This document shows, in pieces, positions 35,775 through 48,250 of a DNA stretch of 64,000 bases. The translations under genes were made by a program, and so were the position numbers. The stretch comes from Karalla daura. Taxonomy: Eukaryota > Chordata > Actinopteri > Chaetodontiformes > Leiognathidae. Positions within the stretch are counted from its first letter, which is position 1. Each line of letters opens with the position of its first letter. The stretch spans positions 11,971,497 through 12,035,496 of the forward strand of contig CM055188.1 in assembly GCA_029224185.1 (NCBI GenBank). The letters run 5' to 3'. The notes below the pieces were generated by a model, which worked only from the letters and a program-made list of their open reading frames with translations, did not search any database and was not told the DNA's origin.

Positions 35775-36680
35775 GGAAAGAAACAGGCAGTAAAAATATT
35801 GTATGAAAAAAAATGTTTTATTTGACAAACATGTTTAACATGTAGTGGCTAGCGAATAATTATAGGTATATCTTCGTGTAACACAGAGGGACTGATGGAA
35901 TTTCAGGGAGTAGTTGACAGGCCATTGCCTTCAAAAAGAAACCAGAGGGTGTACTCTTAAAAGTGGTTGAAGACTACTCCATATTCACCATTATATATAC
36001 ATGCAGTACATACTGCTCTAGCATAGATGGGTGTACCATGGAGCTTTTACCATACTCCTTGTTAGAATACTTGTTAGAATAGTAATGACACCAACCATGT
36101 TAATTTTGACAGAAATATTTTAGTCATTTTTAAAAGAAAAAAAATCTGCTTTATCCACTTTAGACATACTTTAGAAATATTTTACAATGTATCTGATCAC
36201 TGGGTTTTGGGTGTCACACCAGTGGCAATGTCAGTGACAGACAATATGCAAGCACACATAGATGCATACATATCAATAACTTTGAATTAGTTTACTGAAT
36301 GGCTTATACCCTGATAAAATAATTTAGGAAAAACTGAGTCATCAAATAATACAGCAAACCACCAAGTAGCTACTATAAAGCACAAGACCAACCATTAGCA
36401 TTTAAATGAAAAAAAAAAATGAAAAAGAAAATTGAAATGAAAAAAAATTGCTTCATACTGCCTCAAATTTACTTCTTCAAAGAATCACATCCATGCTCAT
36501 TTTGAGTCAAACATTAAAGAAATAACTTATCTTACCTTTTTTTCTGACATTGTGTCACATCTTGCTTTGGCTCCAAAAAAGCCCCGACCCACCTCCCAAC
36601 AAAAGTTTAGCCCATTGAGTACCTCATTTAACAAAAACTTGTTATTTTACGCTTTAGACAATTGGAAAGTTTATAATGTC
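35775..36680 (-). repeat. Tandem unit 2: diverged copy with the same splice and poly(A) signals
   Basis: It aligns to unit 1 at an offset of about 1.49-1.52 kb. Shared words include ATGTTTTATTTGA, TTGACAGGCCATTGCCTT, AGTGGTT, ACTGCCTCAAAT, ATCTTGCTTTGGCTCCA and CCCAACAAAAG. On the minus strand it keeps a donor AAAG|GTAAGA (last exon base 36536), a TTTCTTTTTGAAG acceptor (first exon base 35928) and AATAAA (35817-35822). The intron length is 607 against 614 nt. The exon before the donor reads GFFGAKARCD but is out of frame with unit 1 at the splice (extra bases in its A-run). It may therefore be a decayed copy or noncoding. Confidence 0.4.
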
Positions 36681-39600
36681 TAAAGGGACAGTGTGAATGT
36701 CAAAGAGTTGTATGTTGCCTGAGGACAACACCATGCAGTAGAGGGTTAAAATGAGTTCAGTGGGTCAGATCTGCATGCCTTGTTTCTAATCCGATGCATA
36801 TTGGTTTGACCTTCAACAGAATTTAAACCAAGCTAAATCCAGTTATGACACACTTGATCATCATATGTATCATATATATTATTTATTTTACTTTTTATTT
36901 TTTTCTAGAATCCTTTGTATGCCTTACCTAGTAAGTACAAAATATCCACTGGAAATATGGTATCATTTGAAATTGCCACCTCAACGCAAACAAATTCAAC
37001 CTCTGGTCCTAGCCTGGATATACAGCATTATTTATTTATTTGTTTCTTGTTTCCTTGTGTTGATGAGGTTAAAAGAAGCAAACATATGCCAGCTCACAGG
37101 AAGACAGTCCAAAAAAAGGTGAGCTTCTAACCAAAACAAAACTTTGCCAAATAAAAAAGTGTCACAGTAAGGAAGAACAAAATAAATGCCGAACTAATTG
37201 AAAATACCAAGACGGGTACCCAGGGAGCAAGCAGTAACACAGGAGCAGATGCACACAAGACACATGGAAAGCATCAGAGACACAACAGACAATCGGACTA
37301 AGATCTACCCAAAAGACAATCATTCATAATCAGACAAGAAATTGCAGGTATGATGTTAAGGGAGAAAGACAAAAAGGTAACAGAAATCACTGGTGGAAAG
37401 ACAAACTCAAAACATGACAAAGCAGTCACATAAACACAGTACAAGTGTGAACAGTTGCAGGGAACATTAGACCCACATAAGGTAAAACCCACGGACACAA
37501 AATAATCTGAACAAACAACCATAACAATACTGCCTCATCATCAGTGCAAATATTTGATTAAACAATGCTCCACAAATTGAAGATAAGTATTTCCAGAGTG
37601 AAACTGATCAAGAGAACAAATGCAGTCCAACTGTTAATTATGCATGCTCAAGCAGATCAAGTGATGTATCTAAATTGAATGCATGTGCTATAACTCCATA
37701 ATTACCTCTCACTCATTACTGAGCTGTAGAGACAATAAAATAACCAGTTTTCTCCAAGAGCAGCCATAAATCAATGTTCCTGTCTTTGCAGCAACTCTTC
37801 TTTCTACAGACTCAAACCATGTTAGTGAAATCTGATTTAAGTTTGTGGCAAATGGGCCAAAAGTAACAAATAGCAGCAAGACAAATCCCACTCGCCAACC
37901 AGCCCCACCAATGCCACCCACTTAATCCACTCGGCACTCCACTGGGTATGAAAGAGGGTAATCTTTCAGATAATCTGGCTTGTGCACAGTTGGAGCCCCT
38001 CTAAACTGATTGTCAATATAATTTTTTTGGAAAACAGTGTAGTGATGGCGGAGGAGGTTAATTCAATAATGTGATTATGTACAAGAGAAGGAAGAGATTC
38101 TAACAGTTGTAAATACAATAACTTTGTGAATTGGGTCTAAAGCTTTGAAAACTTTTATTGTGCTTTTAACAATGTTGTTGGCACAGTCATGTAATCAGTT
38201 TGTTTCAAGTTTAAGATAAAATTAAAAACCTCACAGTGACAAGGTTTTGAAAGTGAAGAGAAAGATAAACAGAGATGAGAGACGGATGTGGAGAGCCTGA
38301 AGCCAAACAGCAGTTAAGGTTATTTGAATTATAACTTTGTTTTCACCATAAAGATGGTGATAGCGTCTCCTGAGCGACCCTTGGTCATGACAAATGATTT
38401 GAGATTAGCCACATCGTCCATCAGATTTATTATGTCTGATAGTCCTCCTTGCCTCCTCTTTCCCCCAATCCACACTCCTTCTAGCGTCTCTTTTCTCCCA
38501 TTAATCCCGACCTTTTCTTTCAATCTATCACAGTTCTCCATGACAGCTTTCACATCTAAGACTGACAGATAAGTCAGACAGGGTATGATGTAAAAACAAG
38601 TAGCGACAGAGAGAAACACCCAAAAGGGTCAGTCAAAGTCCAAATATAAATGGATGATTGGCAGGTGAGATAGGTGGATAAAGAATACAGAACAGACAGT
38701 TATCTATGCATGGAAAGGGAACAGCCATACATCTGGAGGGGTAGTGGGGACCAGTGAAGCCTCCACCCTCATAAATCAGGATGAGTCAGGGGCTGGCATG
38801 TTAGCCATCACACACTGTGAAAGGGCAGCTCTGATGCCACAGCTGGCACACACTGTGACAAGGCTCAACAGCATGTCAGGTTACAGCCAGTCATGACCTC
38901 CAATCTCTACCACCCACATTCCTGTGGTTCACCAGAGGGCACAAGTGGCGCTTGATATGCCCATTAACAAGGACAACAAAAGCTACAGCTCGCTGGTGGC
39001 TCCATATCACCATAAAACAACAGGAACCACAAACAGCACTGTACTGCTGCTTTGGTACATTGTCACAATAATGCTATTGGCACCTGCTCTGTGACTCAGG
39101 GTCTTAATCAGATGCATGGGTGCATAACCTGAAACCCCTGAGCAAGTGTAGAAGATGTTCCTATGCACAATAAATGATATGGTAATCTAATCCCAGTCTT
39201 TAGCTGCTAGGTTTGACTTGTCCGTGACTTCTCTCAACTATGCAAAACCTGTGTACGAGCATGTGTGCTAGTGTACAGCACAAGCTCCCTACTGATTTGA
39301 CCTGAGGTAGAGATAAAAATGTTTTGCCTGCCTTTGAAAGTACTTAAGAGCCTATTGGCAAGAAGATATCTAGTTCAGGCAAGAGCCTAGTGAAGCATTG
39401 TGTTTTGGGATGCCTTCCTGAATCTGATGAATGAGCAGCAGAAATGGAGCCATTAATCCAAAGACTTTAGGGAGCTGTTCCAGGGAGAGGAGACGAGGGG
39501 AGGAAACGGAGGAGTGGAAATCAATCTTGCTGCCTCCCGACGGTCCTCAACCTCATCTCTGTTGGTCTCCCATTCCTTTAGTTTCATTCCATTGTCTCAT

Positions 39601-40620
39601 TTTTTTCTCTATTTTCTCATTTTTAAATTCACTCTTTTAAATGTGTTTCTGATTTTATATTAACTTTTTTATCGGATTTGGGCTGTCTCCTTTCTATGGT
39701 AATAATTTCATACATATGAAATGAACTTTTCATGTTGATGGAACATCTATATCTATGAACATCTATATGTCGGACCTTAAAAGAAGAACAGCCACTAAGA
39801 AAATGGCTGATACTATTTCCTTTAGAGAAACGGCCATGCAATATGGCAAATTACTTAAACTGTGCACACCTACGAGAAAGCAGTCGAGAGAGTAGTGCGA
39901 TAGCATGAGATAATGACTTGACTGACACATTGCTCAAATTCAGAGTCACAATATGTGCACATAATTGTCAAATGTTAGGAACACATTGTGTCTTCACTTA
40001 ATAAAAAGCCAACCTCACTTGAGTTTTTATGAAAAAGCCTCCATACTTGAGAGATGAAGTCCACTGTGTCCACTTGCAAGAAATCTAACACAATCTCAGA
40101 TCTTTTTATCAGTCTTTCTGTAGTTCACTAGGGTTGGAAAGTAACAGAATGATGCAAGAAACAAAGCCTACAATTGTTGCGGCGATAGAAGTGAGACTGA
40201 TGAGACAATTACCTATCCATGACTGATACGTTTCTTGTATTGTTGACTTAAATAAAAAAAACCACTCTGGATCCAGGTGTTGTCTACTTCTATATGTGAG
40301 ACAATATCAAAGAAAGAATTTTGAATGTATTTCTCACATTGGTTGATATGTATTACATTGTATAACTGACATGGTACTACACAGTCTTTAAAAAGTGTCA
40401 ACAAAGCTAGCACATCTGAATTAATTTTTCCTCTTTGGAATTGTCTGCATGACGTCATCATGAGCACTGGAAAATTTAGGTGGAATTTTAGCATGTTTTT
40501 GGCTCTACCTGTTACCTAAAAGCTTAAAGCAGAATGAAAAGGATGAGTTGGTAACAACATGGAAGCCCCTCTCTCTGAGGTACAAAGTGGGTAGAAACTT
40601 TGTAATAAGCTGTGTAGTGT

Positions 40621-40650
40621 GTGTGTGTGTGGATGTGTGTGTGTGGCGTG
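40621..40650. repeat. GT-rich tract
   Basis: GT units broken by GGA and GGC interruptions; CA-rich sequence in the other sense follows at 40765-40835. Confidence 0.85.
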
Positions 40651-40953
40651 TGTGTTTATGTGGATACAAGAAATGAACATAAGGATATCACATATCACCA
40701 CAGATTCATGGGCCACAGGCAAGAAATACCAGAAATCCTAAAAGCTCCCACGACAGTAACACATACACATGCACGCTCACATAGACACGTACACAAACAT
40801 GTGCACACCCACACACAAATACATAAACACACACCTCCCTGGAGGCTTGTGCAGCCTCAGCATGAGCAGTGTGACTGCTGATACATTGCAGAGGTTGCAC
40901 TTTTAATCTGCATCCTCAAACCGAAGAAATAACAGCCTAACCTCTACCTAAAT

Positions 40954-40956
40954 ACA

Positions 40957-40992
<36 letters not shown>
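40954..40992. repeat. (CA)n microsatellite
   Basis: CA array with one AT interruption. An oppositely oriented (GT)n array lies 75 bp away, so the two could pair. Confidence 0.93.
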
Positions 40993-40996
<4 letters not shown>

Positions 40997-41066
40997 TGGT
41001 GGGTAGCTCCTCTATGATGATGACCCTCTGAGGCAAACAACCTAGATCAGACGAAAACCCTCACAG

Positions 41067-41113
41067 TGTGTGTGTGTGGGGTGCATGGGTGTGTGTGTGT
41101 GTGTGTGTGTGTG
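41067..41113. repeat. (GT)n microsatellite, inverted relative to 40954-40992
   Basis: Two GT blocks separated by GGGGTGCATGG. Confidence 0.93.
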
Positions 41114-44100
41114 AAAGGGGGGAGGGGGTTAGGTAGAGGTTAGGCATTAAAAATTTTGCCTGCACTGTCAAAACAGAAGTACATGTAATCCCTACCATAT
41201 TAATAATGTTGAGCCCACAAACAGAAACATAGAAACGTGCACACTCACCCGCTCCCACATTTAAGGAAATTCTCAACAATCACCAGCACAATCACACACA
41301 CACACACAGAATTATTTGATGTTCAGATGAACTTTTTCATCTTAATCTTGACTTGTATATACAGGTGCAACAAATTACACACAAACAAGTAACTAAATTT
41401 CATTCCTAATGCACACAGAAAAACTTAGCGGCAGACAAGGAGACACCCTGCCGTCTAGTGACATGGATAAATTGGATTAAATTGGCTTGCAGCAGATGCC
41501 TTTTAGTGAACTTTAATTACGCCTCTCTGCATGGCACCAACTACTGAGGGATAAACCAGAGCTCACAGTGTCAGCTCCAATGAAAGAATTACTTTTTACC
41601 TTTTTTTTTGTTTCTCCCAGACCTTCTTAAAATGTGCAACTAACTTATTTCAAGATGTTGTGTAGTGTATATCCCTATTCAATCACATTTCCTTTCATCT
41701 TCAGAACTGAGTGCTCATCTGTTTGTGCTCTGGCAAAGTCACCTGTCATCCTAATGATTCACCTGTTAGACAAGGTGGGCATCGTTGTGACATTTTTCTC
41801 TCTGGAGTTCCTTGTGCTACAGCTCAATTTCCTTGGGCTTTTTGTGCCAAAAAATAAATAAATAAAAAGTAAGTCGACAAAACAAAACAGTATTTCTTAT
41901 TTACAAGGAAAAGGACATCTAGTCCAAGGAGCTATTTTATTTTATAATCATCAATATAAGCTAGTAGGCTTTATTTTATTGTTTGTTTTTTTTTTTGCTT
42001 TTGCTTTTGTTTTTTCAAATTCATCTATTTAACACACAAAAGACTACAGCAACTCAACCACCTCTCAAGGGAGTGGGAAAAAAAATTAAGACAAAATAAA
42101 CTGAGGAAATCAGAAAATGCATCCTCCTTTTACCATAATAATACTAGGTACTATATTTACTTAAACAAGAACTTGCAGTGGCAGAAAGATAGTCATTGAT
42201 AGTTGTTCCTTTGTGCAGCCTCCTGCCTATATGCCATCAACAAAGAACCTGGCCTACAACTCTTCCACAGTGATGTGTGATAACAAACAATCATTGGTCC
42301 CTGAGTTACTGTTATCTGTAAAGATTACTATAAAGTTACTGTAATGTAAGGCATCACATTGTACGACAGGTGGAGAATGACACAGGCACTGTGAGCCATC
42401 ATCCACATTAGTGACTTAGTCCTTCAGAAGTACTGACACACCGTGGTTGTATATTGTGATATCATAAGAGAAGTGCCCAGAGCCAAAGCCACACAATAAT
42501 GTAATTCAAAATGGAGCAGAAAGGAAATCTATTTCAAATCTTGCTTTATTAATACCATTGCTGCCTACAGGCAGGGCAGGGACAATTGAGTTGCAGCAAT
42601 TTGCTGAACGAGGCAGCCAGAGAGAGGGAGGAGTAAGCGAGACCGTATAGCTGGTTTAGAAGGAGGCAAAAAAGACAAGTGAGAGAGAGAGAGGAACAAG
42701 GAAGAAAATCAACATAGAAATAGAGACACAATGTGGGGTAGGAGAATAAATGCAAACAGAGTAGAAAAGACAGAGTGGAGGGAGTGTCAGAGGAGGAAAC
42801 AACGGATGAGGGGGTCAGAGGGGAGAGAGATTTAAAGCAGTGATATAATGAGCCAATCGAAGTTAAGGCCTGGGGTTAAGCACCTGAAGCCAGTTGGTAA
42901 TTGGCTGAGACATGCAGAGTGACAGACAGAAAGATATAGGCTGCACACTGACCAGAGAGAGAGAGAATGAGACAAAGAGAGATGGAGGGAGGAGCTGAAC
43001 ATATTCATCTTAAGATAAAAAAATAATGTCATTGTGGCAATGAGAGAAGAGGAGAGGATGTGAAATGCTGCGGGCACAGAGTAAAAGCATGAGCAGCTGC
43101 TCGTTACAATAATGTCACTCAGCCAATTACACCCGTAACAGTCAGATTAAAATGTAAAAGAAAATGCCTCCTCTTCAAAAACTCCTCTAGAGATTTTCAT
43201 CGTGCTGTGCGACGATACCTCCAGTGGTTCTTGTGTTATGAATCTTTTTTGAAACCATTCTCCTTGATCACGACAGCAACATCCCTCACAGGGGTTTTCA
43301 GGGCTGCCGTTTGAAAGGACAGGAATAAAAGGATCCACAAGTCCTGCTGCTGTGTTCTTGGGAATTTTTGTCTGGTCCTTATTTTCACCAGGGGCCAAAT
43401 TAAAAAATTAAAATTATAATATAGTGATCGAGTGTTCCCTGTTCAGCTTTTGTTGTGAAGCCGCAGCATTAACATGAGTTTTATCATCAAAATCTGACAC
43501 GTGGATGAGGACTACCGATAGTTCTACATATTGTTATATCGCCACTTCTTGGCACTGCTTGTTCTTAAAATAAGCAAGATCAGAGAAAAAAATTAATCAC
43601 ACATAAAGGCCATGCTGTGGGGCAGCATGTAGATGTACAGTAACAGCCCAGTTTTAGTCAAGCTGGATGGGCAGTTCCATTTTCCACAATTATTGAAACA
43701 TATGTTGAAATCAGATAACAGGAACCGCGCCAATTTAGTGGGGGCTCCACATTTGTGCAGTAAATTGAAGTCACAATTAAAGGGGTCAGAGGGAAGGGTC
43801 ATAACTTCTTATTCATTAGAAAGAAGACAGGTCTGTGCTTTGTGATTTAGCACTGGATAGCTCTTAGGAGAGCTACGCTACTAAAATTAAACAATTCAAG
43901 GTGACGTGCATGGCTGTGTGTCGACAGCCTAGAAATGGAAGAAAATGTGGGCAAATTGCCTGTCACCGCATCAGCCAATTAATTTTCTAATTCTGATCCC
44001 CTTGCCATGTTCTTGTGTCACACCGTGCAAACCATTCCCTGATCCCATCAACAAGACCAAATAGTTTATTCCATGAAGACATGTCACCTGAGGTGTCATC

Positions 44101-45799
44101 CACCCACACACCTGCTAACTTACACCTCACCTGTCTCATATGCACAGAACGCCTCCCAGATGAATGTTTGAAACTACATATGCTGTAATGTCAAAGTGTC
44201 AACTATCCAGCTTGAGCTTAAACAAACTGCAAGCCGGAAAGCTAATTATTACATTGTATTTACATTGTTTTGTGAACAGAGGCAGCAAAAAATGACCATT
44301 AAAGCAGAGTGTTGAAACAATCTTGATTAGCACAACAAGGGAAAACTGTTTTCATGTTTCGGACTATGTTACAGATAAGGAAAGTCACAAGCTAAGATAT
44401 GATTGAGCAGTGACATCGGTAGGCCTTCTAGATTACAGTGATAAAACTTGCACTATATCTTGCTGAATAAAGGAGGGATTCAGTAGTTAACAACATGACT
44501 GATTGCTTGAGATATTTTCAAAAAGAAAGAAAGACAGAACAGGAAACTTTGAAGCGAAAATAAATCCATGGCCCATAGCTTGAATAAGAATGACTAGTGA
44601 CTTTATTAATGCATGGTTCACTGTGCAGCTCATCATCCATTTACTTTCCAAATCAGGATGGCGAAAGCAGTAATTGTTCTGATTACAAGAGATATCACCA
44701 ATCGGCTGCATGAGATGCCAGGCATGGCCTCATATCACCATCCATTACTTCATAGTAATGTCTAATTCTACATCCTTTGTGAGTCCTGAAAAGTGAGGTA
44801 ATGGTGGGACCTGCAGCATTAATGTGCAGTAAGACAACATGACATACTGTAGGCTAATGTGTGAGTATGAAGCTGCAAAGCTAAAGCTGCTGCAGACGCT
44901 TTAATACATGTAGCAGCTTCAGTAGAAGGGAGTCATCCATCAAATGTGTCCACAATTCAGTCTATGATTTTTATGATTTCTCATTGGCCTCCATCAAATG
45001 TCATGCCTGGGCTGTTATACTGTATGATGATTATAAAAGTTATGGTTCTCAGTCTAATCAGTTACTGTAAACTGTGTGTGGATTTGTGTTTCTTAAATGT
45101 AGCTTGAGTGTGTTTAAAATTATAAAAGAGCCAAAAGTTAGCCATTACAGCCACACTCTTTGGTCTTCAAAGAATCGTATGACTTCTTTGTAGAGATCGA
45201 AGATGTGAGGGCTTATTTGCCGTTGTGCTGAGATTCATCCTTTCAGATGCCACAACTAAGAGTCTCACCGCACACCTGCTGTGACTTTGTTTGTTCAGAC
45301 TGTGCGTATATGAAAGTGTGTGTGACAGGGTCTAAAACCAAGACACTACCACACCATTAGTCTTTGTGTGTTTAGATGCATATGTCTTTGTTTCTATGTA
45401 AAAGTGAATTGAATCAGTGATTTTTGGCCGCTGACTTAATGGAGGTGTATTGATGCAGTCCCACCACATGGCTTCCCTCTACTGGAAGTGTAGGAGGCAG
45501 AATGGATTTTATTGAATCTGCTCCTCTACACAAATAAAACAGAACCACAAGTTTAAAGACTGGAAATATGATAGTATCCTCATGTGCAGCTTGCTAAGAA
45601 CCAAAATCTACATGTTGTGTGATATGTCCAGTGTTCTTAATGAGAACTGCTCATCAGAAAGCAGCAGAAAACTGTGGAACTGATAATGTGCTGAGCCAGA
45701 TGTATTACACTTGATGATGGACAGATTGATTCCCATGCACCTCTACTCATTAGCTCCCATCACTTGACCACAACACACATTTAACATTTTCTTTTAAAT

Positions 45800-46114
45800 G
45801 CCGACTGTGGCTCAGGGGGGAGTGTAGCCATCTATGGATCAGGAGATCGGTGGTTTGATTCCAGCCTAGTGCAGCCTATATGTCGAAGTTTCCTTGGGCA
45901 AGATACTGAACCCCGGGTGGCCTCAGATGCTTTGTCACCAGGTAGTAATGTGTGAATGGTTAAACTCTACTGGTTACAGCAGATAGACTGTGCAGGGTAG
46001 CCTCTGCAATCAGTTTATGAATCTGTGAATGTAACTTGTGACGCAGTCTGTTAAGTGCTTTGTGTGGTCATGAAGACTAGAATAGTATCATATAAGGACC
46101 AGACCATTTACCAT
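45800..46114 (+). mobile_element. tRNA-derived SINE (fish type), near full length
   Basis: The head TGGCTCAGGGGGGAGTGTAG and a GGTGGTTTGATTCCAGCC box-B-like motif mark the tRNA part. The body has CAGCCTATATGTCGAAGTTT, CCTTGGGCAAGATACTGAAC, GTGTGAATGGTTAAA, AGCCTCTGCAATCAGT and GTTAAGTGCTTTGTGTGGTC. The end is ACTAGAATAGTATCATATAA, then GACCATTTACC. This order is that of a very abundant fish SINE. It sits opposite to ptprm. Target-site duplications were not obvious. Confidence 0.85.
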
Positions 46115-47691
46115 CCTCATCATGTCTGTACAGACCTATAGCAAAGTTATGATGAGAATCAACAGATGAGAGGAGAGGAAGCTTTAGGCAGTGAGTGGTA
46201 AGATGCTGAGTGGATGAAGGGCAGAGCGATGTGGAGAAAATGAAATACAACCCCTTTCCAGTTGACTGAGATTGCTAAGAACGACTGAAACAAAGACAAG
46301 AAATGAAAAGAAATTGCTGTCATGTTTTCATCACTTCTCATTTATTCTTCAGACATGCACAAAATACAACATTGATGAAAGTCCTGTGAATGAAATCTTA
46401 TTCGGTCCAACTATTAAGCTACTTTGAAGCGCTTCACCCAACATGCAAATTTTGACCTCTGTTGTCACCGCTGATAAATGAATGTGGTGTGTTTGTATTA
46501 CTGAATGCTTTCATGAGGCCGCGGCGGAGGTGCTTTCATGGAGGCTCAACAAAGTGCTCATCAACGCAGCTTTTATCCCAAACCAAACGTCAGACCTGGG
46601 TGCTTTGTGTTATCCTGCCCAATTCCCAGTGAAAAATAAACAGTAGGTTGAGTTTTGTTTTTGGATAGAAGTTGGATAATCTTTCAACAGTTCATTTCAT
46701 ATTTCTTTCAACATTAATGTGACTTTCCTTTGTATCATCACATCTTCCTTATCCCATTTCATGCTGCTCTCATCCCTGTTTCGGTTTTGATACCTTTCGT
46801 GGATTCTTCTCCAATAGCTATTTGTCTATTCCTCATTTTTCCTTATTTTCCTCTTTCTAATCATCATTTTGTTCTCTTTTCCTCTAATTTACATGTTCCA
46901 CTACTGCCTCCTCCCTCTAAACCTCCTCCTCTTTCTCTCCTGAAGCGCTCATCAGTAGTTACAAACTGGACAAAGAACAGAGAGGTCACTGAAGTCTGCT
47001 GGCTACTCTTAATGAGCTCAACGCAGACACAAGATGTGAACTGCACACACATACACAGACACACACAAAAGACAAAATTTATTTTCCCTCTTGTTACCTG
47101 TTTCCTATTCACTTCTGATCAACCACTGAGAGTGTGGTTTGTGAGCGTGTGTGTGTGTGTGTTTGTGTGTATATCTGCCAGCCTGTGCGTCCAGCTACAA
47201 GCCCAGAGTAATTACAATAACAGACACTGCAAGTCGAGCGTGGAGCACACCACTAATGTTGGCCAGATTACCAACCATGGGGTGCTGGTGCAACAAACTA
47301 ATGCTGCATTGATCAGCTGCCTGCCAGCCTGGTGTGTGTGTGTGAAAACAGTCACAAAATCTCAGTAAATTGGCAGTAACCCCACCCTCACCCCCCACAC
47401 ACACAGCAACAATCTTAGAGAGCATCTCTTGGTTGTAATTACACCCACTTCTGATGGGATGTGGAAGTAGAGAAACAAATCAGCCTTCTGACTTGAAACG
47501 AATTACACACACAGACACACAATTCACAGACGATATTGAACCTATAGCATGGAAGTGAGGTTTGAGTATGTGAGTGTGACCTTGGATTGCTGTTAGTTTA
47601 CGAGGATCAGCAAAGAAGTTTTTGTGCATTTATGTCAATGTGTGATGTCAGTGTGAGTGAGTTGTATATACAAGATTGCTAACTTAACGTA

Positions 47692-47935
47692 ATGAGTGCT
47701 TTACAGGTTGTGTCCCATTCACACCAAATGGTGGCAGAGGCAACCCTGCACGGTCCATCTGCTTTAACCAGTAGCTGGAAGCATTCACACACATTTCCAC
47801 CTGATGACATGACATCAGAAGCAATTTTGGGGTTCAGTATCTTGCCCAAGGACAGTTTGACATGTAGGCTGCACAAGGCTGAGATCGAACAACTGGCCTG
47901 TGGATGACCACACTCCCCCTGAATCACAGTTGTCC
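47692..47935 (-). mobile_element. tRNA-derived SINE, same family, 3'-truncated, inverted
   Basis: On the minus strand it reads TTCAGGGGGAGTGTGGTCAT, GTTCGATCTCAGCC (box B), CAGCCTACATGTCAAACTG, then CCTTGGGCAAGATACTGAAC. It ends TGCAGGGTTGCCTCTGCCAC and CCTGTAAAGCAC. It lacks the terminal ACCATTTACC part. It is about 1.6 kb from, and inverted relative to, the copy at 45.8 kb. Confidence 0.85.
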
Positions 47936-48250
47936 CATTTACAGCAAAATCCTTTGGGAAAATTGTTTATTTAGCAGATAAAGAGATGTAGAAAAAAGGT
48001 CACATAAAGAATTCAGAATCACAGAAAAATGGGGAGAACAAATGTCCATCTGAAGAAATTAAATTAAAATGTTTTTACTATTATTTAATTTTCTGAAAGT
48101 CTTAGCCAGAAGCATACACTGGAAGTCAATGCTGTAAGCCTACAGGAAAATCTCTGTAGTTTTTTACTGTATTGATGTTATACAGTAGATCTGTATAACT
48201 CTGTATTTCTGTAAATTGCAATGCAAAGAAAGAAAAAGAAAAGAAAAAAA

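Noticed and set aside
34258..36680. Interpretation of the tandem units as known defensin, hepcidin or piscidin genes
   Set aside because: The short FFGAKA/FCGAKAGC stretch is superficially like some fish peptides, but the cysteine spacing and exon layout do not match any of these families.
46730..47368. Longest open frame (212 codons, plus strand)
   Set aside because: Composed of pyrimidine-rich and GT-repeat translation (VSVCVCVFVC), with no domain, no splice or promoter context, and antisense to ptprm; taken as chance.
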